Shown here: positions 45,724-55,345 of the stretch, in pieces
How the letters are laid out: every line of letters starts with the position of its first letter
How positions within the stretch are numbered: position 1 is the first letter of the stretch
From: Campylobacter concisus
Lineage (GTDB): Bacteria; Campylobacterota; Campylobacteria; Campylobacterales; Campylobacteraceae
Assembly: GCF_002913715.1 (NCBI RefSeq)
Contig: NZ_PPCE01000009.1
Span: 248,001 to 312,000 of the forward strand
Direction of reading: 5' to 3'
Length of the DNA: 64,000 bases
Translations under genes and position numbers: made by a program
The notes under the pieces: generated by a model
Told to the model about the DNA's origin: nothing
Database searches by the model: none
What the model saw: the letters and a program-made list of their open reading frames with translations, nothing else

Positions 45724-46085
45724 ACGCTAACGAAATAAAGCGTATGAGAACTGAGAGTGTGCTAAAAGAGCTCATTCCAGAGGCTCTAGCTACTCTTGAA
45801 GATAGCATTTTAAAGGGGCTTTGTGTCACTGATGTCGAGTGTAAAAAAGGCAGATACGACGCCTTTGTTTATCTTGACAAAATGGCATTTGATGAGCGTG
45901 AACAAGAGTATATTTTGGGGCATTTAAAGCGAGTTTGTAGGCATTTGCAAAACCACTGCATGGCAGCTGAGGGCTGGTATAGATGCCCAAATTTTCACTT
46001 TAAATTTGATGATAGATTAGAGTACCAAAACCATATGGATAAGTTGTTTGATAAAATTTCAAAGGATTTAAACAAAAATGGATAA
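45720..46085 (+). CDS. rbfA: 30S ribosome-binding factor RbfA
   Basis: A 121-aa KH-type maturation factor for the 30S subunit. [16 protein letters not shown] and a C-terminal [14 protein letters not shown] end fit the family in this genus. The start overlaps the infB stop (ATGA), and the end overlaps rimP by 8 nt. Confidence 0.88.
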   Translation: MNANEIKRMRTESVLKELIPEALATLEDSILKGLCVTDVECKKGRYDAFVYLDKMAFDEREQEYILGHLKRVCRHLQNHCMAAEGWYRCPNFHFKFDDRLEYQNHMDKLFDKISKDLNKNG

Positions 46086-46494
46086 TTTAGACAAACTAGT
46101 ACGCGAATGCGGTGTAGAGCTTTATGACAGCGAGATCACAAATGAAAATGGCAGGGCTATTTTTAGAGTTTATATTACAAAAAATGGCGGAGTGAGCCTT
46201 GACGACTGTGAAAAAGTGAGTCGATTGCTCTCGCCTATTTTTGACGTGACACCACCAGTTAGCGGGGATTATAACCTTGAAGTTAGCTCACCTGGCCTTG
46301 AGAGAAAGCTTAGTAAGCCATCTCATTTTAAAGCAAGTATTGGCGAGCTAGTTAAAGTTCAAACCGAGGCTGAGAAATTTACAGGAAGGCTCGTAAAAGC
46401 GAACGAAGAGAGCATCGCAGTAGAAAATGAAGAGGGAATTTTTGAGATCAATATCAGTGAGATAAAAAAAGCAAAAACATATTTGGAGTGGTAA
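46078..46494 (+). CDS. rimP: Ribosome maturation factor RimP
   Basis: A 138-aa factor for early 30S assembly. LVRECGVELYDSEI, RVYITKNGGVSLDDCEKVSR and LEVSSPGLERKL are characteristic; an SH3-like C-domain follows. The tight infB-rbfA-rimP overlap indicates one translational unit. fhs starts 1 nt later. Confidence 0.95.
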   Translation: MDNLDKLVRECGVELYDSEITNENGRAIFRVYITKNGGVSLDDCEKVSRLLSPIFDVTPPVSGDYNLEVSSPGLERKLSKPSHFKASIGELVKVQTEAEKFTGRLVKANEESIAVENEEGIFEINISEIKKAKTYLEW

Positions 46495-46495
46495 A

Positions 46496-48145
46496 ATGCT
46501 AAGCGACATCGAGATAACTCACCAAACGAAACTTGAACACATCAGTAAAGTTGCCGCAAAATTAGGCTTAAACGAAGACGAGCTCGAGCTTTACGGCAAA
46601 TTTAAGGCTAAAATTTCCCCTAGACTTGAGCCATCAAACTCAAAGCTCATCTTAGTCACCGCGACTAACCCAACCCCATACGGCGAGGGCAAAACGACTA
46701 TGTCGATCGGCCTAGCTGACGCGCTAAATTCACTTAATAAAAAGCTTTGCCTAGCACTTCGCGAGCCATCTTTGGGGCCAGTTTTTGGCATAAAGGGTGG
46801 AGCAGCAGGTGGTGGCTACTCGCAGCTTGCGCCGATGGAGGATCTAAATTTACACTTCACTGGCGATTTTCACGCGATAACATCGGCAAATAACCTCATT
46901 TCTGCCATGATAGATAATAGCCTCTATCAAGAAAACCCACTAAAAATAGAGAAAATTTTATGGAAGCGCTGTATGGATATGAACGACCGCGCGCTTAGAT
47001 TTATCACTGTGGGGCAGGGCGGCAGGACTGATGGTGTGCCAAGAGAAGATGGCTTTAACATCACCGCCGCAAGCGAGATCATGGCTGTGCTTTGTCTAGC
47101 CACAAGCCTTTCTGATCTAAAAGAGCGCGTGGCAAACATCATGGTTGCTTATGATAGCGATAAAAAGCCTATCTACGTGCGTGATCTAGGCTGCCAAGAC
47201 GCTGTTTGCATACTTTTAAAAGATGCGATCAAGCCAAATTTATTTCAAACATTAGAGCACACACCTACGCTCGTGCATGGCGGCCCATTTGCAAACATCG
47301 CACACGGCTGCAACTCCGTCATCGCAACAAAAACAGCTCTAAATTTAGCTGACTATGTCATCACTGAAGCTGGCTTTGGCTCAGAGCTTGGCGCGGAGAA
47401 ATTTTTAGATATAAATTGTAGGGTTGCTGAGATTAAACCAAGCGCTGTTGTGCTTGTAAGCACTATCAGATCGCTAAAATATAACGGCGAAGCAAATAAA
47501 GACGAGATCACAAAACCAGATATGAATGCACTTAAAAAAGGTATAGAAAACCTTGGCGGACACATCGAAAATTTAAAAGGTAAATTTGGTCAAAACGTGG
47601 TTGTGGCGCTTAATAAATTTGGCTTTGACACCGATGAAGAGATAAATTTCGTAAAAGAGTATTGCCGTGAGCTTGGCGTAGAAGTGGCTGTTTGTGAGAA
47701 TTTCTTAAAAGGTGGCAAAGGTGCGCTTGAGCTTGCCGAGCTAGTTTTAAAAGCGTGCGATAAGCCAAGCAAGATAAATTTCACATACGAGATGAGTGAC
47801 GATACAAAAACTAAAATAGAAAAGGTCGCTAAGGAAATTTATGGAGCTGGCGAGGTGGTCTTTGAAGAGGCTGCTCTTAAAAAGCTTGAGATGATAAAAG
47901 AGCTAAATTTGAGCCATTTGCCAGTTTGTATCGCAAAAACTCAGTACTCATTTAGCGACGATGCGAAGCTTTTGGGTAGGGCAAAGGGCTTTACTTTTAG
48001 CGTAAAAGACCTTGACATTAGAACTGGAGCTGGCTTTATCGTCGCGGTTTGCGGTAAGATCATGCTAATGCCAGGACTTCCAAAAGTGCCAGCTGCGGTC
48101 AATATGAAGATAGATGCAGAGGGCAAGATCGACGGCTTGTCGTAA
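46496..48145 (+). CDS. fhs: Formate-tetrahydrofolate ligase
   Basis: A 549-aa enzyme that makes 10-formyl-THF from formate, THF and ATP, supplying Fmt and purine synthesis. TPYGEGKTTMSIGLADAL holds the P-loop; GIKGGAAGGGYSQLAPMEDL and FHAITSANNLISA are family signatures. It follows rimP by 1 nt, and a terminator lies 7 nt after its stop. I do not recall it at this place in C. jejuni, so it may be a species-level addition. Confidence 0.96.
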   Translation: MLSDIEITHQTKLEHISKVAAKLGLNEDELELYGKFKAKISPRLEPSNSKLILVTATNPTPYGEGKTTMSIGLADALNSLNKKLCLALREPSLGPVFGIKGGAAGGGYSQLAPMEDLNLHFTGDFHAITSANNLISAMIDNSLYQENPLKIEKILWKRCMDMNDRALRFITVGQGGRTDGVPREDGFNITAASEIMAVLCLATSLSDLKERVANIMVAYDSDKKPIYVRDLGCQDAVCILLKDAIKPNLFQTLEHTPTLVHGGPFANIAHGCNSVIATKTALNLADYVITEAGFGSELGAEKFLDINCRVAEIKPSAVVLVSTIRSLKYNGEANKDEITKPDMNALKKGIENLGGHIENLKGKFGQNVVVALNKFGFDTDEEINFVKEYCRELGVEVAVCENFLKGGKGALELAELVLKACDKPSKINFTYEMSDDTKTKIEKVAKEIYGAGEVVFEEAALKKLEMIKELNLSHLPVCIAKTQYSFSDDAKLLGRAKGFTFSVKDLDIRTGAGFIVAVCGKIMLMPGLPKVPAAVNMKIDAEGKIDGLS

Positions 48146-48152
48146 ATTTATG

Positions 48153-48182
48153 AAAACACACTGGCAAAGGCTAGTGTGTTTT
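48153..48182 (+). terminator. fhs terminator
   Basis: AAAACACACT (48153-48162) pairs with AGTGTGTTTT (48173-48182), with a 10-nt loop. It ends the infB-fhs transcription unit. Confidence 0.75.
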
Positions 48183-48196
48183 GCTAAGAGGCATGG

Positions 48197-49258
48197 ATGA
48201 ACGACGAATTTTACATGGATCTTGCTTTAAGCGAGGCTTGGAAATTTCAGATCCTGACCTACCCAAATCCAGCAGTTGGATGCCTTATCCTTGATGAAAA
48301 TGGGCAAATTTTATCTTGCAAGGCTCATGAAAAGGCTGGATATTTACACGCTGAACCGACAGCGATACTTTTTGCGCTTTGCAAAAAAAGTGAAAAATTT
48401 AAAGATGATTTTATAAAAGCGTATAACGCCAAATTTAGCTTCGATATAAAAGAGGGCGAATTTGGCCTTTTAGAGCCAAAATTTACCTATGAATTTATAC
48501 TAAAAAACCACTCAAATTTACTAAAAAATGCAAAAACTTATGTCACACTTGAGCCTTGCTCTCATCATGGCAAAACACCACCTTGCGCAAATTTGCTAAA
48601 AGAGCTTGGCTTTAGTGAGGTGATAATAGGAAGCCACGATGAAAATCAAATAGCAAGTGGCGGTGGTAATTTGCTTCAAAGTGTTGGCATAAAAGTTAAA
48701 TTTAGCGTTTTAAAAGAGCGTTGTGATAAGCTACTTGAGCCATTTTTGGCCTATCAAAATGGTGGCTTTAGCTTTTTAAAAATCGCAATTAGTAAAAATG
48801 GCGTGGCAAGCGGTGGCATCATCACAAATGAACTTAGCCGCACGCATGTCCATAAACTAAGAAGCGTCATAGATACGCTAGTGATCGGCGGCAACACAGT
48901 GCGAATAGACCGGCCAAAGCTTGATAGTAGGCTAGTAAGCGGCGGCAAAAATCCAGATGTCATAATCTACTCAAGAAGCGATAAATTTGATAAGACAATA
49001 CCACTTTTTAGCGTGTCAGACCGCAAAGTTAGCATTCAAAAAAAGCTTAGCTTAAAAGGACTTAGCATGTTTGAAGGTGCTGGTGAGTTTTTAAAACTTG
49101 CAAAAGATGGCAAACTAGCAAACGTAAAATGGCTACTTATCTATCAAAGCTCAAATTTTAGGGATGGTAAAAATTTAAGCCTTGATCTAAATTTAAAGCC
49201 ACTATTTAGTGGGAATTTTGGAGACGATAGCTACACTTGGTATGAAATTTTGGATTAA
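48197..49258 (+). CDS. ribD: Bifunctional riboflavin deaminase/reductase RibD
   Basis: A 353-aa enzyme for the second and third steps of riboflavin synthesis. The N-terminal deaminase has the zinc motif HAEPTAI (about 50-56) and PCSHHGKTPPC (about 118-128). The middle of this domain is longer than usual, with an inserted segment (about residues 62-105). The C-terminal reductase domain starts at about 195 (FLKIAISKNGVASGG). Its end overlaps the convergent gene on the other strand by 4 nt. Confidence 0.93.
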   Translation: MNDEFYMDLALSEAWKFQILTYPNPAVGCLILDENGQILSCKAHEKAGYLHAEPTAILFALCKKSEKFKDDFIKAYNAKFSFDIKEGEFGLLEPKFTYEFILKNHSNLLKNAKTYVTLEPCSHHGKTPPCANLLKELGFSEVIIGSHDENQIASGGGNLLQSVGIKVKFSVLKERCDKLLEPFLAYQNGGFSFLKIAISKNGVASGGIITNELSRTHVHKLRSVIDTLVIGGNTVRIDRPKLDSRLVSGGKNPDVIIYSRSDKFDKTIPLFSVSDRKVSIQKKLSLKGLSMFEGAGEFLKLAKDGKLANVKWLLIYQSSNFRDGKNLSLDLNLKPLFSGNFGDDSYTWYEILD

Positions 49259-50118
49259 ATATCTAAGCCAAAATAGTGCTTGACTAAAAAGCCAATACCA
49301 AATGAAATGATCGCAACACCAAAAGTTATCACACACATTTCAACCACTCTTGGTAAAAATTTAAGTTCTTTTGCCACGCTTATGTAAAAGTTGTAAGTGA
49401 TGATGGCAACTAGCGCAAAGAAAAACATCGACAAAACAGCGTAAAGACTGCTTGAAAAAATAAAAAATGGAAGTATCAAAAACGCCGTTGTTATGATGTA
49501 CGAACCGCCTGTATAGAGCGAATAGGTAAGCGGCTTGATCTCGTCACTTGGATTTTCTTTTGACTCAAGATATGCTGAGCCAGCCATGGAAAGAGCAGCT
49601 GCAATGCCCATGATAAGGCCCGTCGCACCAACTGATTTTGTATTTGAAAAAGCTAGAGCGATGCCACTTAGCGTGCCAGTTAGCTCAACTAATGCGTCAT
49701 TCATACCAAGAACAATACCACCGGCATTGACTAGTTTTGTATCTTTTAGCATAGAGATTAAATTGTTTTCATGATTTACTTCTTCTTCATAAATGTCTCT
49801 AGCTTCAGGATACTCATCAACAATACCAAGATAAAATTGCTCTGCGTCTTCTTCACGTGACTCCATAAATTTTAAAGTAAAAGATGTACCAAAAATTTTA
49901 ACAAGTATCGTATAGAAGATAACTTTGAATAAATTTGCAGTTCTACTCTCACCTGTTATCTTTTGGCAAAAAGCATAGTGTCGTTTTTCCTCAGTGATTA
50001 ATTTACGAAGTATTTTTTTATTCTCTTCATTTTTTTCACTAGCTTCAAGTAGCGTATAGATGGCGGTATCATCTGCTTCATTTTGTAGCTGTTTTAAGGC
50101 GCGCTTTTTATCTAGCAT
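49255..50118 (-). CDS. Rubrerythrin-VIT1 fusion membrane protein (MbfA-like)
   Basis: A 287-aa protein. Residues 1-115 form a ferritin-like di-iron domain with EEKRHYAFC (43-51) and EEEVNHENNL metal-site motifs. Residues 120-287 form a VIT1/CCC1-type membrane domain with GIVLGMNDALVELTGTLSG and about five helices. MbfA-like proteins export or store iron and protect against iron and peroxide stress. AGGGG precedes the start. It stands alone before tRNA-Leu. Confidence 0.88.
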   Translation of the reverse strand: MLDKKRALKQLQNEADDTAIYTLLEASEKNEENKKILRKLITEEKRHYAFCQKITGESRTANLFKVIFYTILVKIFGTSFTLKFMESREEDAEQFYLGIVDEYPEARDIYEEEVNHENNLISMLKDTKLVNAGGIVLGMNDALVELTGTLSGIALAFSNTKSVGATGLIMGIAAALSMAGSAYLESKENPSDEIKPLTYSLYTGGSYIITTAFLILPFFIFSSSLYAVLSMFFFALVAIITYNFYISVAKELKFLPRVVEMCVITFGVAIISFGIGFLVKHYFGLDI

Positions 50119-50172
50119 AAATTCCCCTTTTTAAATTTTGTAAGATTTTGGATTTTGAAGTGTAAGATTAGA

Positions 50173-50257
50173 TGGTGCGATCAGCGAGACTCGAACTCGC
50201 ACACCTAGCGGCACTACCCCCTCAAGATAGCGTGTCTACCAATTCCACCATGATCGC
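50173..50257 (-). tRNA. tRNA-Leu (anticodon GAG)
   Basis: The minus strand reads GCGATCATGGTGGAATTGGT at the 5' end and ends in CTGATCGC followed by ACCA. The acceptor stem pairs (GCGATCA/TGATCGC). The anticodon stem CTATC/GGTAG holds the loop TTGAGGG, so the anticodon is GAG (Leu CUC/CUU). A long variable arm and the T loop TTCGAGT are present. Length is 85 nt with encoded CCA. It lies between atpE and the VIT1 gene. Confidence 0.95.
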
Positions 50258-50269
50258 AAAAAGAGTAAA

Positions 50270-50286
50270 AGCCCCAAAAAGGGGCT
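50270..50286 (-). terminator. atpE terminator
   Basis: AGCCCC and GGGGCT form a stem with a 5-nt loop. On the minus strand it is followed by TTTTACTCTTTTT. It lies between the atpE stop and tRNA-Leu. Confidence 0.8.
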
Positions 50287-50303
50287 AAATTTAAGCTTTA
50301 CGC

Positions 50304-50606
50304 TTAGCCAAGCATTGGGTTTGCGTAAAGAACGATAAGCGTAATAACAAGTGCGTAGATAACTTGTGCTTCGATCATCGCAAGAGCGATAAACATTGTA
50401 GTCATAAGTTTGCTACCAACGCCTGGGTTTCTAGCTGTTCCGCTAATTGTTGCAGCAGCTGTATTACCCATACCAATAGCGCCACCAAGGGCTGCAAGGC
50501 CAAGGCCAATACCACCAGCGATAACTGAATATGATCTAATCATCTCGCCATCAGCACCAAATGCAAATGCAGCAAGACCAAGAATTAAAAACACGATCTT
50601 TTTCAT
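50304..50606 (-). CDS. atpE: ATP synthase Fo subunit c
   Basis: A 100-aa proteolipid that forms the rotating c-ring. Residues 1-18 look like a signal peptide, ending FAFGA. Helix 1 contains GGIGLGLAALGGAIGMGNT and helix 2 the proton-binding Glu (ALAMIEAQVIYALVITL, about 75-91). It is separate from the main atp cluster (17889-23609), a known arrangement in Campylobacter. AAAGGAGC precedes the ATG. The Fo a subunit is not in the window. Confidence 0.97.
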   Translation of the reverse strand: MKKIVFLILGLAAFAFGADGEMIRSYSVIAGGIGLGLAALGGAIGMGNTAAATISGTARNPGVGSKLMTTMFIALAMIEAQVIYALVITLIVLYANPMLG

Positions 50607-50811
50607 CGTTGCTCCTTTAAAATTTTAAAGCTCTTTCGGATCTGTCCCCTACTTAAACTTTATGAGCCGTAATATTACAAAAACAAAACTTTGTTTCAAA
50701 TAAAAACACTAAAAATTTAAATTGCCCATAAAAAATTCTTGGCTTAGAAAAATAAAAGTTTTTTTATGTTATCTTTGAAAAAATTAATTTACTCTTAATC
50801 TTAGGTAATCA

Positions 50812-52158
50812 ATGATAAATGAAAAATTTTCAAAAATAGGCTTTGTTCTTGCTATGGCAGGATCGGCTGTTGGACTTGGTAATGCATGGAAATTTCCAAC
50901 AATTGTGGGAAACAACGGTGGTTCAGCATTTATAGTTTTATATTTGCTTCTCACGTTTGCTATTGCTTTTGTAGCGTTTTTAGCAGAGCTTAGCATTGGT
51001 AAGCTTGGCGAGAGTGATGTTGTAAGCTCCATTTATAAACTTGCTCCAAAACATAAAAAAATATGGTCTTTCTCTGGCTTTTTCATGATCGGTGCGATCC
51101 TCATAGCTTCATTTTATATGGTAGTTATTGGCTGGATTTTAAAGTATATCTATCTTAGTTTTTCGCCACTTTTGAGCAATAGAGAAGAGGCGGCCCAGCA
51201 GTTTAATATGCTTTTATCAAATGATTTAAGTAGTGCTATTGTTTGTTTTACTTTGGTTTTTTTGATGGTATTTTTTGCCGTTTCAAAAGGTGTAAAAAGT
51301 GGCATTGAGAAGCTAAATATCTGGATGATGCCGGGCCTTTTTATACTGCTTGTTTGTATACTTTTTTATGCAATTAGCATGGGTGATGGCTTTGTTAAGG
51401 CGGCTAAATTTTTATTTGTACCAAATTTTAGTGCGATCACGCCAGATGTTGTTTTGCAAGCTCTTGGACTCGCGTTCTTCTCGCTATCTATGGGTGTTGG
51501 CGTCATACCGACATACGCTGCAAATTTACCAGAGCAGACAAATCTTATAAAATCAACGCTTTCTATCATCTTTATAAACATATTAATAGGCATTATGATG
51601 GGGCTTGTGGTCTTTACATTTATATTTGCTTATGGAGCTGATAGCACGGCAAGTGGCCCAGGGCTTATTTTTATCTCACTTGTTACACTTTTTGCAAAGC
51701 TTGGGATAGTTGGCAATGTTATGGCCATCGCATTTTTTGTTTCGCTATTGTTTGCAGGCATTACGAGCGCGGTTTCGATGATTGAGCCATTTGCTTATTA
51801 TTTGGTTAGAAAATTTGAAATTTCACGCAAAATGGCTCTTGTTTATATTGGAATTTTTGTCTATATCTTAGGCCTTTTTTGTATTTTTTCATATTATGCA
51901 CAGACGGCTAATATCTTTAGTATTTTTGGCAAGCCAGTCTTTGATGCACTTGATTTTCTTACTTCAAATATAATGATGCCAATAGGTGCCATAATTTTTA
52001 GTTTTTTTGTTGGCTATAAACTTAAAAAAGAGAGCTTATATCTACTCTTTGGCGAATTTATGGGAAAAGCATTTTTTGAAATTTGGTACTTCACTCTAAG
52101 ATACATCGTTCCAGTTGCAATTTGTGCCATCATGATCTATCAAATAGCAGGTAAATGA
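50812..52158 (+). CDS. Neurotransmitter:sodium symporter family transporter 1
   Basis: A 448-aa LeuT-fold carrier that couples uptake of an amino acid or similar solute to sodium. The N-terminal block FVLAMAGSAVGLGNAWKFP contains the unwound part of helix 1 that binds Na+ and substrate. Eleven to twelve membrane helices are visible. It overlaps the next gene by 4 nt. In C. jejuni two such genes, from memory, occupy this locus between atpE and pycB. Substrate cannot be deduced. Confidence 0.93.
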   Translation: MINEKFSKIGFVLAMAGSAVGLGNAWKFPTIVGNNGGSAFIVLYLLLTFAIAFVAFLAELSIGKLGESDVVSSIYKLAPKHKKIWSFSGFFMIGAILIASFYMVVIGWILKYIYLSFSPLLSNREEAAQQFNMLLSNDLSSAIVCFTLVFLMVFFAVSKGVKSGIEKLNIWMMPGLFILLVCILFYAISMGDGFVKAAKFLFVPNFSAITPDVVLQALGLAFFSLSMGVGVIPTYAANLPEQTNLIKSTLSIIFINILIGIMMGLVVFTFIFAYGADSTASGPGLIFISLVTLFAKLGIVGNVMAIAFFVSLLFAGITSAVSMIEPFAYYLVRKFEISRKMALVYIGIFVYILGLFCIFSYYAQTANIFSIFGKPVFDALDFLTSNIMMPIGAIIFSFFVGYKLKKESLYLLFGEFMGKAFFEIWYFTLRYIVPVAICAIMIYQIAGK

Positions 52159-53486
52159 TGGATAGATTTAGTAAAGTTGGTTTTGTTCTTTCTATCATTG
52201 GAGCGGCTATTGGCCTTGGTAATGCATGGAAATTTCCATATATGGTCGGTAGTAACGGCGGTTCAGCATTTATTCTTATATATCTATTTTTTGCTTTTGT
52301 TGTTGGACTTAGTATATTTTTTGCTGAGATGGCAATGGGTAAAATTTCACGTCTTGATACGGTTGGAGCGTTTAAAAGTTTAGCTACAAAAGGGGCAAAT
52401 TCTTGGAAATTTGCTGGTGTTGTGATGGTGACAGGGCTATTTATCGCATCTTTTTATACACTTATTATCGGTTGGGTTTTAAAATACGTTATCTTAAGTC
52501 TTGGTGAGCTTCCAAAAGATATGGCAAGCTCAGAAGCGCTTTTTGTAAATTTTACTTCAAAGGGCATAGAGGAGCAAATTTTATATTTTAGCATCGCCTT
52601 TTTTGCCTACTTTTTTATACTTACAAAGGGTATAAAAAGTGGAATAGAGCGTATAAATGTATATCTTATTCCAGCACTTTTTATTTTGCTTTTGCTTATG
52701 CTTGGCTACTCTTTTGGCATGAATGGATTTGATGAGGCGGCTAAATTTTTACTTATGCCTGATTTTTCAAAGATAGATCAAGGCGCTATCTTAAATGCTC
52801 TTGGGTTAGCTTTTTTTACGATGTGTATTGGCATTGGTTGCATTTTAACTTACTCATCAAGCCTAGGCAATGATACAAATTTATTCACTTCATCACTTTA
52901 TGTAGTCTTTGCAAATATAATCATTAGCGTAATTATAGGACTTATAGTTTTTACATTCACCTATGAATTTGGCTCAGAGCCATCAAAGGGTGCAGGGTTA
53001 GCATTTATCTCGCTTCCAACGCTTTTTGCAAAGCTTGGTTTGCTTGGAAATTTCTTGGCTTTTGCATTTTTTACATCTTTATTTTTTGCTGGTATAACAT
53101 CGGTTATCTCGCTAGTCGAGCCATTTATATTTTTCTTAAATAAAAGTTTGGGATTTAGTAGAAATAGATCAATTATTATTGTCGGTGCCGTAGTTTATGT
53201 TTTAGGGATTTTATGTGCATTAAGCGGTATTGGCGATTTTAAAGAAGCACTTACATTTTTTGGTAAGAGCTTTTTTGATTTGCTTGATTATCTTAGCTCA
53301 AACATTATGCTCCCACTTGGTGGCATTATATTTGCCATTTTTGTTGGGTACTTTATGAAATTTGAGCTTTTAAAAGAGCTATTCTTGCCTTATATGGGTG
53401 AGATTGTTTTTAAAATTTGGTATTTTTTAATAAGGTTTGTAGCGCCAGTTCTAGTTTTTGTGGTGCTAGTAGGGGAGATTGCATAA
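52155..53486 (+). CDS. Neurotransmitter:sodium symporter family transporter 2
   Basis: A 443-aa paralogue of the preceding gene, with FVLSIIGAAIGLGNAWKFPY at the N-terminus and a complete set of helices. Relative to copies 1 and 3 the first-helix motif is GAAIG instead of GSAVG, which lies at the sodium and substrate site and may change specificity. The start overlaps the stop of copy 1 by 4 nt, and its stop overlaps the start of copy 3 by 1 nt (TAATG). Confidence 0.93.
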   Translation: MMDRFSKVGFVLSIIGAAIGLGNAWKFPYMVGSNGGSAFILIYLFFAFVVGLSIFFAEMAMGKISRLDTVGAFKSLATKGANSWKFAGVVMVTGLFIASFYTLIIGWVLKYVILSLGELPKDMASSEALFVNFTSKGIEEQILYFSIAFFAYFFILTKGIKSGIERINVYLIPALFILLLLMLGYSFGMNGFDEAAKFLLMPDFSKIDQGAILNALGLAFFTMCIGIGCILTYSSSLGNDTNLFTSSLYVVFANIIISVIIGLIVFTFTYEFGSEPSKGAGLAFISLPTLFAKLGLLGNFLAFAFFTSLFFAGITSVISLVEPFIFFLNKSLGFSRNRSIIIVGAVVYVLGILCALSGIGDFKEALTFFGKSFFDLLDYLSSNIMLPLGGIIFAIFVGYFMKFELLKELFLPYMGEIVFKIWYFLIRFVAPVLVFVVLVGEIA

Positions 53487-54826
53487 TGGCAAAAGAACAG
53501 TTTTCTAAAATAGGTTATGTTTTAGCAGTTGCAGGGTCAGCTGTTGGACTTGGTAATGCGTGGAAATTTCCATATATGGTCGGTGAAAATGGCGGATCAG
53601 CATTTGTTATTTTATATCTTTTGATAACGTTTTTAGTTGGCATACCTATCTTTATGGCAGAGCTAAGTATTGGCAAACTTAGTGAGAGCGATAGTGTAAA
53701 TGCCTTTAGAAAGTTAGCGAATAAAAATAAAAATTTATGGCAACTGGTTGGAATTTTAGCTATGGTAACCGCAGCTATAATCTCATCTTACTACATCGTG
53801 ATCATCGGTTGGGTCTTTAAGTATTTCACCCTATCTTTTACCGGTCTTCCAAACGATATAGAAAGCTCAAAAGTAATATTTAACGAGCTTCTTACGCATG
53901 GTCTTGGCGAGCAGACGCTTTATTTTGTTATAGCATTTGTAGCTTGCTTTTTTATCCTTTCAAAAGGAGTGAAAAGTGGCATTGAAAAGCTAAATGTTTG
54001 GATGATGCCAAGCCTATTTATCATGGTTTTAATCATGCTTATCTTTTCTATGACAATGAATGGTTTTACAAAATCGGCTGAGTTTTTACTTGTTCCTGAC
54101 TTTAGTAAAATTTCATTTAACTCGCTCTTGCTTGCTCTTGGGCTTGCTTTTTGGACACTATCTCTTGGTATGGCAGCGATCATTACATATTCAGCTAGCT
54201 TAAGTGATGATACAAATTTAGCTACTTCTACGCTAAGTATCGTTTTTATAAACATCGTCTTAGCCATCATGATGGGTCTTGTTATCTTTACATTTATATT
54301 TGAATTTGGTGCCGAGCCGTCTCAAGGACCAGGACTTGTCTTTATCTCGCTTCCAACGCTCTTTGCTAAGCTTGGCGTGATAGGTCAAATTTTAGCTGTG
54401 GCATTTTTTGCTGCACTTATCTTTGCTGGCATTACTTCAGCCATCTCTATCGTAGAGCCGTTTGTATTTTTCTTGATCAGAGAGTATGGCATTAGCAGGA
54501 TAAAAGCTCTTAGCATAGTTGGAGCCGGTGTTTTTGTTTTAGGATTTTTATGTCTTTTATCAAATATAGAAAATGTTGGCGATAAATTTATGCTCTTTGG
54601 TAAAAATTTCTTTGATTTTCTTGATTTTACCGCTTCAAATGTTCTGCTTCCAATTAGTGGTATTGGTGGAGCGATATTTGTTGGATATTTTATGAAGAGA
54701 GAGGCACTTTATGTGCTATTTAGTCCATATATGAGTGACTTTGTATTTAGTGCATGGTATTTTTTATTAAGATATGTAGCGCCAGTTTGCGTCTTTATCA
54801 TCATGATAAATAAATTGTTTTTTTAA
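53486..54826 (+). CDS. Neurotransmitter:sodium symporter family transporter 3
   Basis: A 446-aa paralogue starting at ATG 53486 (MAKEQFSKIGYVLAVAGSAV). A longer in-frame extension to 53417 exists but lies inside the previous gene and carries no membrane-protein features. The helix-1 motif is GSAVGLGNAWKFPY, as in copy 1. All three copies carry PFxFFL or similar in the seventh to eighth helices and about the same length. The TRAP genes follow after 9 nt. Confidence 0.93.
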   Translation: MAKEQFSKIGYVLAVAGSAVGLGNAWKFPYMVGENGGSAFVILYLLITFLVGIPIFMAELSIGKLSESDSVNAFRKLANKNKNLWQLVGILAMVTAAIISSYYIVIIGWVFKYFTLSFTGLPNDIESSKVIFNELLTHGLGEQTLYFVIAFVACFFILSKGVKSGIEKLNVWMMPSLFIMVLIMLIFSMTMNGFTKSAEFLLVPDFSKISFNSLLLALGLAFWTLSLGMAAIITYSASLSDDTNLATSTLSIVFINIVLAIMMGLVIFTFIFEFGAEPSQGPGLVFISLPTLFAKLGVIGQILAVAFFAALIFAGITSAISIVEPFVFFLIREYGISRIKALSIVGAGVFVLGFLCLLSNIENVGDKFMLFGKNFFDFLDFTASNVLLPISGIGGAIFVGYFMKREALYVLFSPYMSDFVFSAWYFLLRYVAPVCVFIIMINKLFF

Positions 54827-54835
54827 GGGTTGTTT

Positions 54836-55345
54836 ATGCAAAAAGTTGAGAAATTTTTTGATAAGGTTGGCGATATAGTCGGCTATATTTGCATGTTTGT
54901 TATGGCTTTGATGATAATAGACGTCTTTTTTAACGTTGTGGCAAGATACTTTTTCTCTTATGGAAGCGTCGCATTTCAGGAGCTTGAGTGGCATTTTTTT
55001 GCTGTAATATTTTTGCTTGGCATGAGCTATGCATTAAAAGAAGACGCGCACGTTAGAGTTGATATCTTTTATGCTAAATTTTCACCAAAAAATAAAGCTC
55101 TTGTAAATATGATAGGAACTGTTATTTTTGTAATCCCATTTGCACTTTTAGTTTCAAATTTATCATTTGAATTTGTGAGTGATGCTTATACTTCAGCTGA
55201 AGCTAGTGCAGATCCAGGTGGTCTTACTCACAGATGGATCATAAAAGCACTTATTCCTTTTTCTTTTTATCTGCTTGTATTTTTTGCGATTGGCTTTTTT
55301 ATAAGAAATTTTAATCTTTACAAAAAAGCTAAAAAGGGGGAATAA
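54836..55345 (+). CDS. TRAP transporter small permease subunit (DctQ family)
   Basis: A 169-aa inner-membrane protein with four helices (about 17-36, 48-70, 89-108, 132-157). ATG 54836 is chosen because AAGGG is 6 nt upstream; TTG 54830 is the alternative. FQELEWHFFAVIFLLGMSYALKEDAHVRVDI is the recognisable DctQ region (given here by position: about residues 43-73). It works with the large permease next door. No substrate-binding DctP gene is adjacent. Confidence 0.9.
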   Translation: MQKVEKFFDKVGDIVGYICMFVMALMIIDVFFNVVARYFFSYGSVAFQELEWHFFAVIFLLGMSYALKEDAHVRVDIFYAKFSPKNKALVNMIGTVIFVIPFALLVSNLSFEFVSDAYTSAEASADPGGLTHRWIIKALIPFSFYLLVFFAIGFFIRNFNLYKKAKKGE